A DNA stretch of 64,000 nucleotides from NCBI RefSeq assembly GCF_000427465.1, contig NZ_ATYB01000008.1:1302001-1366000 (forward strand). Direction: 5' to 3'. The DNA comes from Sinorhizobium arboris LMG 14919 (GTDB taxonomy: Bacteria; Pseudomonadota; Alphaproteobacteria; Rhizobiales; Rhizobiaceae). Below the pieces are notes generated by a model, which was given only the letters and a program-made list of their open reading frames with translations, was not told where the DNA came from and did no database searches. Shown one piece after another: positions 53,920 through 63,195 of the stretch; the stretch's first letter is position 1; each line of letters starts with the position of its first letter. The position numbers and the translations under genes were made by a program.

Positions 53920-54113
53920 ATGCGTAAACTATCGGAAAATCCGGAGCTCGAGGGCGAATACAAGGGCTGGTCGGAGAGCCGGAACAGCTTCAACGGGGGC
54001 TGAACGATCCGAAATCCGAGGCGGTGCAGGAGAAGTGGCAGAAGTCGTACTTCCGCGGGGTGTGCCCGTCCGGCGCAGCGGGCCGGAGGACCACCGCAGC
54101 CTATTGCGGCTGA
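53920..54113 (+). pseudogene. Possible broken small ORF after glnII
   Basis: A 27-residue frame from ATG 53920 (MRKLSENPELEGEYKGWSES...) stops at 54001. One base back, the frame at 54003 continues with NDPKSEAVQEKWQKSYFRG to a stop at 54111. Both halves have protein-like composition unlike random GC-rich sequence, so a single small gene with a one-base shift is possible. No ribosome site is obvious and no family was recognised. Confidence 0.25.
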
Positions 54114-54214
54114 AGCCGTCGGCGGGTGTGATGGGTGCGCGGTTCCGACACGGCGCGCCGCCATCTTGTGTCGGCGCGGTCCCGTTCCATGTTGAGGCGC
54201 TGGCCCGCTTGAGG

Positions 54215-54379
54215 TCAGCTGCGGCGGTTGTCAGGGAAATTTGCCGGGTCGATCCCGAGGATACGGAGATCCTGCGCCTTGGGGCGACGGTGCCCTTCGA
54301 CGGCGGCGGCCGCAGCGGTTGCGGCGCCGAGTACGGCGAAGGCGCGGCCGATGAAGCCCATGCGGTTCTTGCTGGTCAT
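54215..54379 (-). CDS. Small membrane protein (54 residues)
   Basis: A short frame starting at ATG 54379: MTSKNRMGFIGRAFAVLGA leads into an alanine-rich hydrophobic stretch (~residues 9-27), then HRRPKAQDLRILGIDPANFPDNRRS. The layout is a single N-terminal helix and a basic tail with a conserved-looking DPANF segment. The longer frame up to 54472 has no support. No family was recognised. The next gene, TctA-like, is on the same strand and begins beyond 54527. Confidence 0.45.
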   Translation of the reverse strand: MTSKNRMGFIGRAFAVLGAATAAAAAVEGHRRPKAQDLRILGIDPANFPDNRRS

Positions 54380-54526
54380 CTCTTTGCTCGCTTTCGTTTT
54401 CTGTTCGATGAGCAAAAGATGGGCCCGGCAGGGTCGTTTTGCAATGCACAAAACATCAGCCCAGCCATGCAACGAAAGCAGGCCCGACGGCGCTGCCGGC
54501 GGGCCTGAAGGAGTACGGGCGCAGGC

Positions 54527-56044
54527 TCAGTCTTCGCTGGCGGCGAGCTGCGCAAGAACTTCGCCGCGGCCGCGGGCCCTAAGGATCAGCGGCACGACAA
54601 GCGCGAGTGCGGCGATCACCAGGAGCACGGCCGCGATCGGCGAAGTGAAGAGCACGGTGATATCGCCCTGGCTGATCGAGAGCGCCCTGCGGAGCTGCTG
54701 CTCGGCGAGCGGCCCGAGGATCAGGCCGACGACGACCGGCGCGATCGGATAGCCGAAGACGCGCATGACGTAGCCGAGCAGGCCGAAGGCCAGCAGCATG
54801 CCGAGCTCGAACACCGACGGATTTGCGCCAATGGTGCCGAGCGTCGCGAAGAGCAGGATACCCGCATAGAGCCACGGTTTCGGGATCGTCAAAAGCCTGA
54901 CCCAGAGCCCGATCAGCGGCAGGTTGAGCACGAGCAGCATGAAATTGGCGATAAGGAGGCTTGCGATCAGGCCCCAGACGAGCTGAGGGTTGGTTGCGAA
55001 GAGCAGCGGCCCCGGCTGAAGCCCGTATTGCTGGAAGCCGGCGAGCATGATCGCAGCCGTCGCAGTCGTCGGCAGACCGAGCGTCAGGAGCGGCACCAGA
55101 GTGCCCGCCGCAGAAGCGTTGTTGGCGGCTTCCGGGCCAGCCACGCCCTCGATGGCGCCGTTGCCGAATTCCTCCGGGTGCTTGGTCAGGCGCTTCTCCG
55201 CCGCATAGGAGAGGAAGGTGCCGATCTCGGCGCCGCCGGCCGGCATGGCGCCGATGGGAAAACCGATGAAGGTGCCGCGCAGCCACGGCTTCCAGGAGCG
55301 TGCCCAATCCGTGGCGCTCATCCAGACCGAGCCCTTCACTGCTTCCACCTTATCCGGACCGCGATCGCCCTGCGCGGCGATGAACAGCGTCTCGCCGATG
55401 GCGAACATGGCGACGGCGAGCGTCGTTACCTCGATGCCGTCGAGAAGGTCGGGGACGCCGAAGGAGAGGCGCGTCTGGCCGGTCAGTTGGTCGATGCCGA
55501 TGCAGGCAAGCGCCAGGCCGATGAAGAGCGAGGTAAGCCCACGCAGCGTCGAATCGCCGAAGGCTGAGGAGACGGTGACGAAAGCGAGCACCATCAATGC
55601 GAAATATTCGCGCGGCCCGAAGACGAGCGCCAGCTTGACGATGTAGGGCGCTATGAACGCGAGGCCGAGCGTGGCGATGAGCCCGGCGACGAAGGAGCCG
55701 ATGGCCGCCGTTGCAAGCGCTGGGCCGCCGCGCCCGGCGCGGGCCATTTTGTTGCCCTCGAGCGCCGTGACGATCGAGGCGCTTTCACCCGGCGTGTTGA
55801 GCAGGATCGACGTCGTCGAACCGCCATACATGCCCCCATAGTAGATGCCGGCGAACATGATGAGCGACCCGGCCGGATCGAGCCGATAAGTGACCGGCAA
55901 AAGCAGTGCGACGGTCAAGGCCGGGCCGATGCCGGGGAGCACGCCGACGGCGGTGCCGAGCGTTACGCCGATGAGCGCGTAGAGAAGGTTCATCGGCTGG
56001 GCAGCGACCAGCAGCCCCTGCAGCAGGAAATCGAAAGTACCCAT
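54527..56044 (-). CDS. TTT-family large permease (TctA-like), second system
   Basis: A 505-residue polytopic protein with the TctA hallmarks [63 protein letters not shown] and [24 protein letters not shown]. It is the permease of the tctC-tctB-tctA operon transcribed leftward. Neighbouring regulators match the TctD/TctE type that controls such transporters. Confidence 0.94.
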   Translation of the reverse strand: MGTFDFLLQGLLVAAQPMNLLYALIGVTLGTAVGVLPGIGPALTVALLLPVTYRLDPAGSLIMFAGIYYGGMYGGSTTSILLNTPGESASIVTALEGNKMARAGRGGPALATAAIGSFVAGLIATLGLAFIAPYIVKLALVFGPREYFALMVLAFVTVSSAFGDSTLRGLTSLFIGLALACIGIDQLTGQTRLSFGVPDLLDGIEVTTLAVAMFAIGETLFIAAQGDRGPDKVEAVKGSVWMSATDWARSWKPWLRGTFIGFPIGAMPAGGAEIGTFLSYAAEKRLTKHPEEFGNGAIEGVAGPEAANNASAAGTLVPLLTLGLPTTATAAIMLAGFQQYGLQPGPLLFATNPQLVWGLIASLLIANFMLLVLNLPLIGLWVRLLTIPKPWLYAGILLFATLGTIGANPSVFELGMLLAFGLLGYVMRVFGYPIAPVVVGLILGPLAEQQLRRALSISQGDITVLFTSPIAAVLLVIAALALVVPLILRARGRGEVLAQLAASED

Positions 56045-56058
56045 GGTTGTCGGCCTCT

Positions 56059-56550
56059 TTAGAAGAACAGGCGTTCAAGCGGCCCTGCGGGCAGCGACAA
56101 TTGCAGGAGCTTGGCGAAGATCGCCCAGACGACGAAGCTGAACGCGACGCCGACCGGTACCGTCAGCCATAGTTTGCGTTTGCCGAAGCCGCGTGCCGTG
56201 AGGGCGAAGAGAACGCCGGTTGCGATCGAAAAGCCGAGCGTGTTCAAGAGCAGCATCTGCGCCGCAAGCCCGGCGACGATCCAGACGACCGGCCCGAATT
56301 GCTGGTGGTCGCGTTCGGGAAAGTCACCGCGCCAGGCTTCGATCGCCGTCCAGACCGCAAGGGCGATGAGACCGCAGGCGATCGCATAGGGAACAGTCAC
56401 GGGCCCGACTTGCGAGTAACCCGCAAGGCCGCTCAGACGCGATACGTCCCAAAAGATCACGCCCGCGATCACCGCGAGAACGGCAGCGATGATCAGCGCC
56501 GCCCAATCGGGGCGGCGCGTTTCGACGGTAGGGTTGTTCCCCTTGTTCAT
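56059..56550 (-). CDS. TTT-family small membrane subunit (TctB-like), second system
   Basis: A 163-residue protein with about four hydrophobic helices; [16 protein letters not shown] and [23 protein letters not shown] are the usual TctB start. Its ATG overlaps the upstream tctC stop (56547-56550), and its stop is 14 bases before the TctA-like gene, so the three are one operon. Confidence 0.88.
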   Translation of the reverse strand: MNKGNNPTVETRRPDWAALIIAAVLAVIAGVIFWDVSRLSGLAGYSQVGPVTVPYAIACGLIALAVWTAIEAWRGDFPERDHQQFGPVVWIVAGLAAQMLLLNTLGFSIATGVLFALTARGFGKRKLWLTVPVGVAFSFVVWAIFAKLLQLSLPAGPLERLFF

Positions 56551-57491
56551 TTGACCAGTCCGATGTCCTTGAGGACGGTTTCGGTTGCGGAAATGTCCTT
56601 GCCGAGCTGCTCCTCGAAGGCCTCACCGGCGAGATAAGTGTCCTGCCAGCCCTTGCTCTTCAGAACTTCCTGCCAGCTTGCGGATTTGGCAAGTTTCTCG
56701 ACATCGGCCGAGACCGCGGCCTTCTGTTCTTCCGTGAGGCCCGGGGCGGCGGCGACCATGCGCCAGTTTTCGACGACGACATCGAGGCCAGATTCCTTCA
56801 GGGTCGGCGCGTCGATGCCTTCGATGCGCTCAGCGCTCGATACGGCGAGCAGGCGGAGCGTCCCGGCCTTAACCTGCGACTCGAATTCGCCATAGCCGGA
56901 AATCCCGGCGGTCACCTGGCTGCCGAGGATCGCGGCGAGCGCTTCGCCGCCGCCGGAATAGGCGATGTAATTGATCTTGGTCGGATCGACGCCGGCGGCC
57001 TTGGCGATGAGACCGACCGCGATGTGGTCGGTGCCGCCGGCCGAGCCGCCTGCCCAGGAAACGGCGCCCGGGTCCTTCTTCAGCGCCTCGACGAGATCTT
57101 TCATCGTCTGGATCTCGGAGGCGGCGGGAACGACGATTGCCTCATATTCGCCCGTGAGTCGCGCGATCGGCGTCACGTCTTTGAGCGTCACCGGCGAATT
57201 GTTGGTGAGGATCGCGCCGACCATGACGTAGCCGCCGACGAGAAGCGCATTCGGGTTGCCCTTCTGCTGGCTCGCGAACTGCGCGAGGCCGATCGTGCCG
57301 CCGGCGCCCGGAACGTTCTGAACCTGCACGTTGCCGGAAATGCCTTCCTGCTGCATGACGGTCTGCATGGACCGGGCGGTCTGATCCCAACCGCCGCCGG
57401 GATTGGCCGGCGCAATGATCGTGTAGTCGGCGGCATAGGCCGGCAGAGCGAGTGCGCCGGCGAGAATGGATGCGAGAAAGAAGTGTTTCAA
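56547..57491 (-). CDS. TTT-family periplasmic binding protein (TctC-like), second system
   Basis: A 314-residue Bug/TctC receptor: signal peptide KHFFLASILAGALALPAYA, then ADYTIIAPANPGGGWDQTARSMQ. The start is a TTG at 57491, placed 7 bases after GGAGG; the longer frame from 57632 has a poor, Pro-rich N-terminus and no signal peptide. The use of TTG suggests limited translation. It should bind a tricarboxylate or other carboxylate. Confidence 0.9.
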   Translation of the reverse strand: MKHFFLASILAGALALPAYAADYTIIAPANPGGGWDQTARSMQTVMQQEGISGNVQVQNVPGAGGTIGLAQFASQQKGNPNALLVGGYVMVGAILTNNSPVTLKDVTPIARLTGEYEAIVVPAASEIQTMKDLVEALKKDPGAVSWAGGSAGGTDHIAVGLIAKAAGVDPTKINYIAYSGGGEALAAILGSQVTAGISGYGEFESQVKAGTLRLLAVSSAERIEGIDAPTLKESGLDVVVENWRMVAAAPGLTEEQKAAVSADVEKLAKSASWQEVLKSKGWQDTYLAGEAFEEQLGKDISATETVLKDIGLVK

Positions 57492-57664
57492 GGTCGGTCC
57501 TCCGTGAGGCGCGCTTTCGTCACGCGCACGCTGATTATCGTTCGCGAACGGGAGAAGCGGTTGGTCGACGTCAGCGGCGACCATAGACCGGACTGGTGAT
57601 TCCTCCCGATACGCGCCGGCGCCCGCCTCCACGGTTCGCCGGTGACCCTAAGCAACATAGAAAG

Positions 57665-57682
57665 CTGACATTAACCTGACAT
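57665..57682 (-). promoter_or_regulatory. Direct-repeat site upstream of tctC (OmpR/PhoB-type)
   Basis: CTGACAT occurs at 57665-57671 and again at 57676-57682, an exact 11-base period. On the minus strand this is TGTCA-N6-TGTCA, the spacing of OmpR-family response-regulator sites. It lies ~175 bases upstream of the TTG start and could bind the neighbouring TctD-like regulator or PhoB. Confidence 0.5.
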
Positions 57683-57725
57683 CAAGTCCGCTTCGCGTAA
57701 ATGACATGTTTGCCTGGCGATTTAT

Positions 57726-58793
57726 TCACTGCAGGCGCAGCATCTCGTTCCAGCGGGCAATCAGCCGCGCCCGCTTGACCTGGTCGAGATAGACCATAAG
57801 TCCGGGACTGACCGGCACGGGTTTCAACTGACCTCCGAGCATTTCCCGCATGGTGTTCGCGGTATTCTCGCCGGCGACATCGGGACTGACGGCCGGGATC
57901 TGCAGCTCGCGCGCCATGATCGTCTGGCCTTCCTTCGACATGAAGAATTCGAGATAGCGCCGGCCGAGTTCAGGGTCGGCCGCGGCCTGCGGCACCAGCC
58001 CGATGCGCGACATCACGACCGTGTAGTCTTTCGGAAGAACGATGCCGACATCCGGATGGCGCGATGCCCAGTCGGCCGCATAGGAGCCGAGGATGTTGTA
58101 GCCGAGGACGAAGCGCCCGTCGGAGATCCTCTCGAGGATCGCCTGACTGGTCGAATAGAGTTTCACTCCGGCCGCCCCCATCGTCCGGATCACGGTCCAG
58201 ATGTCGCCGAACTGTTCCTGATCTCGCGACATGAAAAGGAAGCCGACGCCGGAACGTTCGATGTCGTAGGTGCCGATGCGGCCGAAGACGGCGTTTCCCT
58301 TCCGCTTGAGGTAATCGACGAATTCGGCGCGCGTCGCCGGCGGCCGCTCGTCCCTGAAGCTCGGCTTGTGATAGACGAAGACGGCCGGTTCGAAGGTCAG
58401 CGCGTAGGCCGTATTGCGCCAGTTCGCCCAGGCCGGCCAGCGCCCGCTCATCGGCAGGTCGCTGCGTTGCGCATAACCGTCGTTGCTGAGCTTGACCTGC
58501 AAATCCATGGCCGAGGAAAAGGCGAAATCTGCGGTCTTCTCGCCGGCATCGGTCTCTTTGACGATTCTGTCGTAGATTTCGCCGGTCAGCATGTCTTCGT
58601 AGCGGACCGCGACGTCCGGATTGGCCTTCTGGAAGCCGCCGATCATCGGTCTCGCCAAGGGTTCGTCCAGCGAGGAATAGACGGTCAGGACCGGTGCGGC
58701 CGCCTCACCCGAGAGAGCCGGGAAGAGCGTCGCCGCGGCCTCCGCCAGCGCGGTCGACAGGATCAAAAAACCGAGAGAAATCAAGAACCGCAT
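57726..58793 (-). CDS. Periplasmic solute-binding protein (ABC type) beside TctDE-like system
   Basis: A 355-residue extracellular binding protein. Signal peptide MRFLISLGFLILSTALAEAAA; VLTVYSSLDEPLARPMIGGFQKANPDVAVRYEDMLTGEIYDRIVKE is typical of Fe3+/spermidine-type binding proteins. No permease or ATPase gene is adjacent. It is divergent from the response regulator by 77 bases. It may therefore act as a periplasmic signal-presenting partner of the sensor kinase. Confidence 0.82.
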   Translation of the reverse strand: MRFLISLGFLILSTALAEAAATLFPALSGEAAAPVLTVYSSLDEPLARPMIGGFQKANPDVAVRYEDMLTGEIYDRIVKETDAGEKTADFAFSSAMDLQVKLSNDGYAQRSDLPMSGRWPAWANWRNTAYALTFEPAVFVYHKPSFRDERPPATRAEFVDYLKRKGNAVFGRIGTYDIERSGVGFLFMSRDQEQFGDIWTVIRTMGAAGVKLYSTSQAILERISDGRFVLGYNILGSYAADWASRHPDVGIVLPKDYTVVMSRIGLVPQAAADPELGRRYLEFFMSKEGQTIMARELQIPAVSPDVAGENTANTMREMLGGQLKPVPVSPGLMVYLDQVKRARLIARWNEMLRLQ

Positions 58794-58870
58794 GAATCCA
58801 CAATGCCTCAGAGCGTTGCCGTTCACAAGCAAGCTCGCGACCGGTAAGGTGGTTTCGGGGAGAGGCGATA

Positions 58871-59548
58871 TTGCGTATCTTGCTGGTTGAGGACAATCGG
58901 GCCCTGGCGGAGGGTCTTTCGACGCTTCTGCGGGGAAGCGGCTATGCCGTCGACGTCGTGAGCGACGGTGCGTCCGCCGATGCGGTCGCGGCCGCCGAAA
59001 GCTTCGATCTCGTGATCCTCGATTTGAACCTGCCGGAAATGGATGGGCTCGACGTGCTGCGCGCCATGCGGGCAAGGCAGAACCGAGCGGCGGTTCTGAT
59101 CCTGACGGCGCGCGGCACGCCGGAGGAGCGCGTCAGGGGCCTCGATCTCGGCGCCGACGATTACCTGATCAAGCCCTTCGACATCGGTGAGTTCGAGGCT
59201 CGCGTGCGGGTTCTGCTTCGCCGGCAGGCGGGCTTGCGCGCCTCCGTCGTCAGCTACGGCAATGTCTCGCTCGATCTCACGTCGCGGAGTTTCACCTCGG
59301 GCGGCATGCCGATCGAAATTCCGGCGCGCGAGCTCGGTCTTCTCGAGCTCCTGTTCATGCGCGCCGGAAAGGTCGTCGCCAAGGACGCGATCGTGCAGTC
59401 GCTGACGGGCCTGGACGACGATTTGAGCCCCAATGCGATCGAGCAATATGTGAGCCGGCTGCGCAAGCGCCTCGCGCCTTACGGCCTCACCGTTCGCACC
59501 GCCCGGGGCATCGGCTATTATCTCGACAAGACGGCCGGTCCCGAATGA
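58871..59548 (+). CDS. OmpR-family response regulator, TctD-like
   Basis: A 225-residue regulator: receiver domain ~1-115 with the acidic pocket LLVEDN, phospho-Asp in VILDLNLPEMDGLDVL and Lys in LIKPFD, then a winged helix ending LTVRTARGIGYYL. The start is TTG 58871 behind GGGGAGAGG; MRILLVEDNRALAEGL is the correct N-terminus. It overlaps the sensor kinase gene by 4 bases. Its probable target is the tctCBA operon on the other side of the binding protein. Confidence 0.9.
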   Translation: MRILLVEDNRALAEGLSTLLRGSGYAVDVVSDGASADAVAAAESFDLVILDLNLPEMDGLDVLRAMRARQNRAAVLILTARGTPEERVRGLDLGADDYLIKPFDIGEFEARVRVLLRRQAGLRASVVSYGNVSLDLTSRSFTSGGMPIEIPARELGLLELLFMRAGKVVAKDAIVQSLTGLDDDLSPNAIEQYVSRLRKRLAPYGLTVRTARGIGYYLDKTAGPE

Positions 59549-60939
59549 AAGCCCCCGGAGTGACGAAGGCGGTCTATTCGTTGCGGCGCAGGCTGCTCGG
59601 CTGGCTCCTGATCTCGACCGCGGTGATCGGCGTCGTCGCGCTGATGGATACCTACCGCGAAGCGGTCAAGACGGCGGACGCTGTTTCCGACCGGGTGCTC
59701 GCCGGCTCGGCACTGGCGATCGCCGAGAGGGTGGTCGTCGCCGAAGACGGCTCGCTGCAGGTCGATATTCCCTATGTTGCGCTGGAGATGCTGACATCCG
59801 CGGCGCAGGACCGGGTCTTCTACCGGGTGGACGGGCCCCCCGGTCGGTTCATCACCGGTTACCAGGCCCTGCCGTCGCTTCCCGAAGGCACCGGCCAATC
59901 GGCGACCTTTGCCGACTCCGTCTTTCGCGGCGAGCCGATCCGTGTCGCGGCGCTCAGACGCTCCGCCTCCACCGGCGTCAATTCCGTTCCCTTCGTCGTC
60001 ACCGTGGCCGAGACGACGATCGCCCGACGCCAGCTCGCACGGACCATCCTCATCCGCTCGGCCCTGCGTCTGGGGCTGATGATCGCCGGGGCGGCGGTGA
60101 TCGTATGGGTCGCCGTCACTTTCTCGCTGAGGCCCCTCTACCGTCTTGGCGATGCGATCGCCGCGCGCAGTCCCGACGATCTGCACCCGATCGGCGAGCG
60201 GGTGCCGAACGAAGTCCAGGGGCTCGTCGAAACCGTCAACTCCTTCATGGTCCGCCTGCAATCGGCGCTCGATGCGCTTCGGCACTTCACCGGCAATGCC
60301 AGCCATCAGCTCAGGACACCGCTTGCGATCATCCGCACGCAGCTTGCTCTGGCGCAGCGGGCGACGACGATCGAGGAAACGCGGACGGCCGCGATGAAGG
60401 CGGATGAAGCCGTCGCCAATGCTGAGCGCATTCTCGCGCAGCTGCTGCTGATGGCGAAGATCGATGCCGCCGGGCGGGACGAGGCGCGGGGCTTGGTGCG
60501 CGTCGAGCTCGTCGGACTTGCTCGCGCCGTCACTGCGGACCATGTCCCGGCGGCAGGCGAGGCCGGTATCGACCTCGGTTTTGCCGGCGAAGGCGAACAC
60601 TGGATACGCGCCGAACCTCTGCTGGTTGGCGAGCTCCTGAAGAACCTGATCGGCAATGCCCTGCTCTATGCGGGCCGCGGCGCGGAGGTCACCGTACGCG
60701 TAGAGAGCCGGGACCACTCGGTCCTCCTGGAAGTGGAGGATAATGGCCCGGGCATTCCGGCGCAGATGCGTGAGGCGGTGCTCAAGCGCTTCCGGCGCGG
60801 CGGCGAGGAAACGCCCGGCACGGGACTCGGCCTGCCGATCGTCGAGGAGATCGCAACGCTCTACGGCGGGACGATGCGGCTGGAGGAGGGCGAGGGCGGT
60901 CGGGGGTTAAAGGTGGTGGCGGTGTTTCCGGCGGGGTGA
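59545..60939 (+). CDS. Sensor histidine kinase, TctE-like
   Basis: A 464-residue inner-membrane kinase: helix ~15-32, a periplasmic 2CSK-type sensor domain ~33-165 (RVFYRVDGPPGRFITGYQALP), helix ~172-190, HAMP, then the H-box FTGNASHQLRTPLAIIRTQ and the ATPase domain with N-box LLKNLIGNALLYAG and GTGLGLPIVEEIATLYGG. It phosphorylates the upstream regulator. The 2CSK sensor is typical of TctE and close relatives, which respond to di- or tricarboxylates. Confidence 0.92.
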   Translation: MKAPGVTKAVYSLRRRLLGWLLISTAVIGVVALMDTYREAVKTADAVSDRVLAGSALAIAERVVVAEDGSLQVDIPYVALEMLTSAAQDRVFYRVDGPPGRFITGYQALPSLPEGTGQSATFADSVFRGEPIRVAALRRSASTGVNSVPFVVTVAETTIARRQLARTILIRSALRLGLMIAGAAVIVWVAVTFSLRPLYRLGDAIAARSPDDLHPIGERVPNEVQGLVETVNSFMVRLQSALDALRHFTGNASHQLRTPLAIIRTQLALAQRATTIEETRTAAMKADEAVANAERILAQLLLMAKIDAAGRDEARGLVRVELVGLARAVTADHVPAAGEAGIDLGFAGEGEHWIRAEPLLVGELLKNLIGNALLYAGRGAEVTVRVESRDHSVLLEVEDNGPGIPAQMREAVLKRFRRGGEETPGTGLGLPIVEEIATLYGGTMRLEEGEGGRGLKVVAVFPAG

Positions 60940-60975
60940 GCGGTGGCGCGGCATATGGGTCGGGCGGCGGGGAAG

Positions 60976-61005
60976 CCCCCCGCTGCCCGGCAGAGCAGCG
61001 GGGGG
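60976..61005. repeat. GC-rich inverted repeat after the kinase gene
   Basis: CCCCCCGCTGC (60976-60986) and GCAGCGGGGGG (60995-61005) form a perfect 11-base stem with an 8-base loop, running into a longer G-tract. It lacks a T-run. It could end transcription of the two-component operon or just be a structured spacer. Confidence 0.45.
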
Positions 61006-61030
61006 GGGGAGCCCCTTGCGCTGCACTCCA

Positions 61031-61066
61031 AATCAAACGGCCCGCCGCGAAAGGTCCGCGGCAGGC
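61031..61066 (-). terminator. Terminator of the sugar ABC operon
   Basis: On the minus strand GCCTGCCGCG and CGCGGCGGGC (61057-61066 and 61040-61049) pair with a 7-base loop, followed by CGTTTGATTT. This is a plausible Rho-independent terminator just after the rbsB-like stop. Confidence 0.65.
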
Positions 61067-61093
61067 CTTGTCTTCGCTATCTCTGAGGCCCGA

Positions 61094-62044
61094 TCAGAAC
61101 GGCGAATCGGGGAAATAGAAGTCCTTGGCGTTTTCCTGGGTCACCAGCGTCGCGTCGATCGTGTAGGTGCCGCGAACCGGAACCTGCCCGTAGAAGTTGG
61201 CAGCGGTCATTTCGAGCGCCGTGCCGACCATTGCCGGCGGGTAGAGCACGTCGACCGGGATCATCTTGTCGCCGTCCATGACCTTCTTGATCATGTCCTT
61301 CGAACCGGCTCCGGCGACCACGTACTGGATGTCGGTGCGCTTGGCCTGGTCGATCGCCTGCAGCACGCCGACGGCCATGTCGTCGTCCTGGCACCATACG
61401 ACGTCGATCTGCGGATACTTGGTCAGGTAGTCCTGCATGACCTTGAAGGCGTCGTCGCGGTTCCAGTTGCCGTATTGGCGATCGAGGATTTCGACCTTGG
61501 AGCCGGCGATGCCCTGGTCGAAGCCGTCCTGGCGCTGCTGGTCGATCGGGATCGGCAGGCCGCGAATGACGACCACCTTGGCTTCCGGGGTCGTGGCCTT
61601 GATGTATTCGCCGGCGACCTGCCCGAGCGCCGGGTTGTTGCCGGCGACATAGAGGTCACGCACGCTGTTGTCGTTGGTCGAGGGCGCGCGGTCCACCAGC
61701 GCCACGAAGGTGCCTTTGCCCTTGACTTCCTTGATCGCATTGACCAGCGGATCCGGGTCGGTCGGCAGGATCACGAGAGCGTCGATTCCCTGCGTCTCGA
61801 GGTCCTGCACCGCGTTGGCCTGGCTCGCCGGATCGGGCGAGGTTTTGACGATGACGTTGAGGCCCGGATGCCGCTCCATGAGCAGCTTTGCAACGCGCTC
61901 GGCGTGGAACACGACACCGGCGGTCCAGCCATGGTCGGCCGCGGGGATCGACACGCCGATCGTTACCTTCTTGTCTTGCGCATGGGCTGCACCCGTTAGT
62001 GCCATCAGCGCGACGGCGGCAATGCCCATTAATCCCTTTCGCAT
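61094..62044 (-). CDS. Sugar ABC periplasmic binding protein (RbsB-like)
   Basis: A 316-residue Peripla_BP_4 protein. Signal peptide (cleavage near GAAHAQ), then KKVTIGVSIPAADHGWTAGVVFHAERVAKLL, and WCQDDDMAVGVLQAIDQA with the hinge/ligand Asp residues. ATG 62044 follows GGAGGAA. It binds a pentose, hexose or polyol; the ligand is not predictable by eye. It follows the permease gene after 65 bases. Confidence 0.9.
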   Translation of the reverse strand: MRKGLMGIAAVALMALTGAAHAQDKKVTIGVSIPAADHGWTAGVVFHAERVAKLLMERHPGLNVIVKTSPDPASQANAVQDLETQGIDALVILPTDPDPLVNAIKEVKGKGTFVALVDRAPSTNDNSVRDLYVAGNNPALGQVAGEYIKATTPEAKVVVIRGLPIPIDQQRQDGFDQGIAGSKVEILDRQYGNWNRDDAFKVMQDYLTKYPQIDVVWCQDDDMAVGVLQAIDQAKRTDIQYVVAGAGSKDMIKKVMDGDKMIPVDVLYPPAMVGTALEMTAANFYGQVPVRGTYTIDATLVTQENAKDFYFPDSPF

Positions 62045-62109
62045 GCTTCTTCCTCCCAATGATTCAAGGTCTTGGCTGATGTGGCCGGATCGTTTTCGAT
62101 CCGGCTTGG

Positions 62110-63120
62110 TCACGATTTGCGTACCAGCGAGCGCTGGACGAGCATCGCGATGATGATGATCGCACCCTGCATCGCGCCGATCAGGTATTCGCTGATGAAG
62201 TTCGACAGGAGCATGATGTTACCGACCAATTCGAGAATGAATGCACCACAGATCGTACCCCAGACACGGCCCGCGCCGCCCTTGAGCGCCGTTCCGCCGA
62301 CGACCACCGCGGTAATGGCCTGCAGTTCCCACAGCATGCCCGTCGTCGCCGAGGTGGAGCCGAGGCGCGGCACGTAGAGCAGCACGGCGATGGCGACGCA
62401 GAGGCCCTGGATGACGAAGGCAATGGTGCGCACGCGGTTGACGGCGATGCCGGAATAACGGGCGACGTCGCTGTTGGAGCCGACGGCGACGACGTGCCTG
62501 CCGTAACGCGTGCGATAGAGGATGAAAGCGGCGACGGCGGTGACGGCGAGAATGACCGCGATCGGCACCGGCACGCCAAGAATGCTGCCGAAATAGGCCG
62601 GGCGATAGAGCTCCTGTATTCCCGGCTCCTGCAGAGTGATCGCGCCGCCTTGCGAAAGCCAGGTGGTAAGGCCGCGATAGATGCCCATCGTGCCGAGCGT
62701 GGCGATGAAGGGTTCGATCCTGCCGACCGTGGTGATCAGCCCGTTGGCGAGGCCGCAGGCGCTGCCTGCCGCGACTGCGAACACGACCGCGGCCGTAAGC
62801 ATCAGTGCCGGATCGGCGATCACGCCGGAATTCATGAACAGGATCATCAGGCTCGCCACGAAGGCGACCATAGAACCGACGGAAAGATCGAGATCGCCCG
62901 CGGAAATGACGAAGGTGGCGCCCACCGCAATGATGGCAATGAACGCGCTGCGGGTCGCCACATTGGCGAGATTGTTGAGGCTGATGAAGTTGGGGTTGAC
63001 CATGGCCCCGACGACCAGCAGCAATGCAAGCGCCGCAAACGGCGCAACGGCCCTCAGATCGACGTCCCGCCAGCTCCGGCGGTGCGTTGTGACTTCTATG
63101 CTTTCCTCGTTCACGCTCAT
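62110..63120 (-). CDS. Sugar ABC permease (RbsC-like)
   Basis: A 336-residue permease of the ribose/xylose family with about nine hydrophobic helices; LSVGSMVAFVASLMILFMN and YSGIAVNRVRTIAFVIQGLCVAIAVLLYVPRLGS followed by ELQAITAVVVGGTALKGGAGRVWGTICGAF are the family loops. It lies between the ATPase gene (upstream) and the binding protein (downstream), the order of an rbsACB-type operon read on the minus strand. Confidence 0.92.
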   Translation of the reverse strand: MSVNEESIEVTTHRRSWRDVDLRAVAPFAALALLLVVGAMVNPNFISLNNLANVATRSAFIAIIAVGATFVISAGDLDLSVGSMVAFVASLMILFMNSGVIADPALMLTAAVVFAVAAGSACGLANGLITTVGRIEPFIATLGTMGIYRGLTTWLSQGGAITLQEPGIQELYRPAYFGSILGVPVPIAVILAVTAVAAFILYRTRYGRHVVAVGSNSDVARYSGIAVNRVRTIAFVIQGLCVAIAVLLYVPRLGSTSATTGMLWELQAITAVVVGGTALKGGAGRVWGTICGAFILELVGNIMLLSNFISEYLIGAMQGAIIIIAMLVQRSLVRKS

Positions 63121-63195
63121 GTCCAGATCAACCTCCCGCCCCGGAACCCCGGGGGAACCCTTTTTCTGTGCCTGCCCCTGCCGCGGTCGACACGG

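Noticed and set aside
52635-54164. A 509-codon frame antisense to glnII
   Set aside because: Shadow of glnII; it also reads through the glnII terminator.
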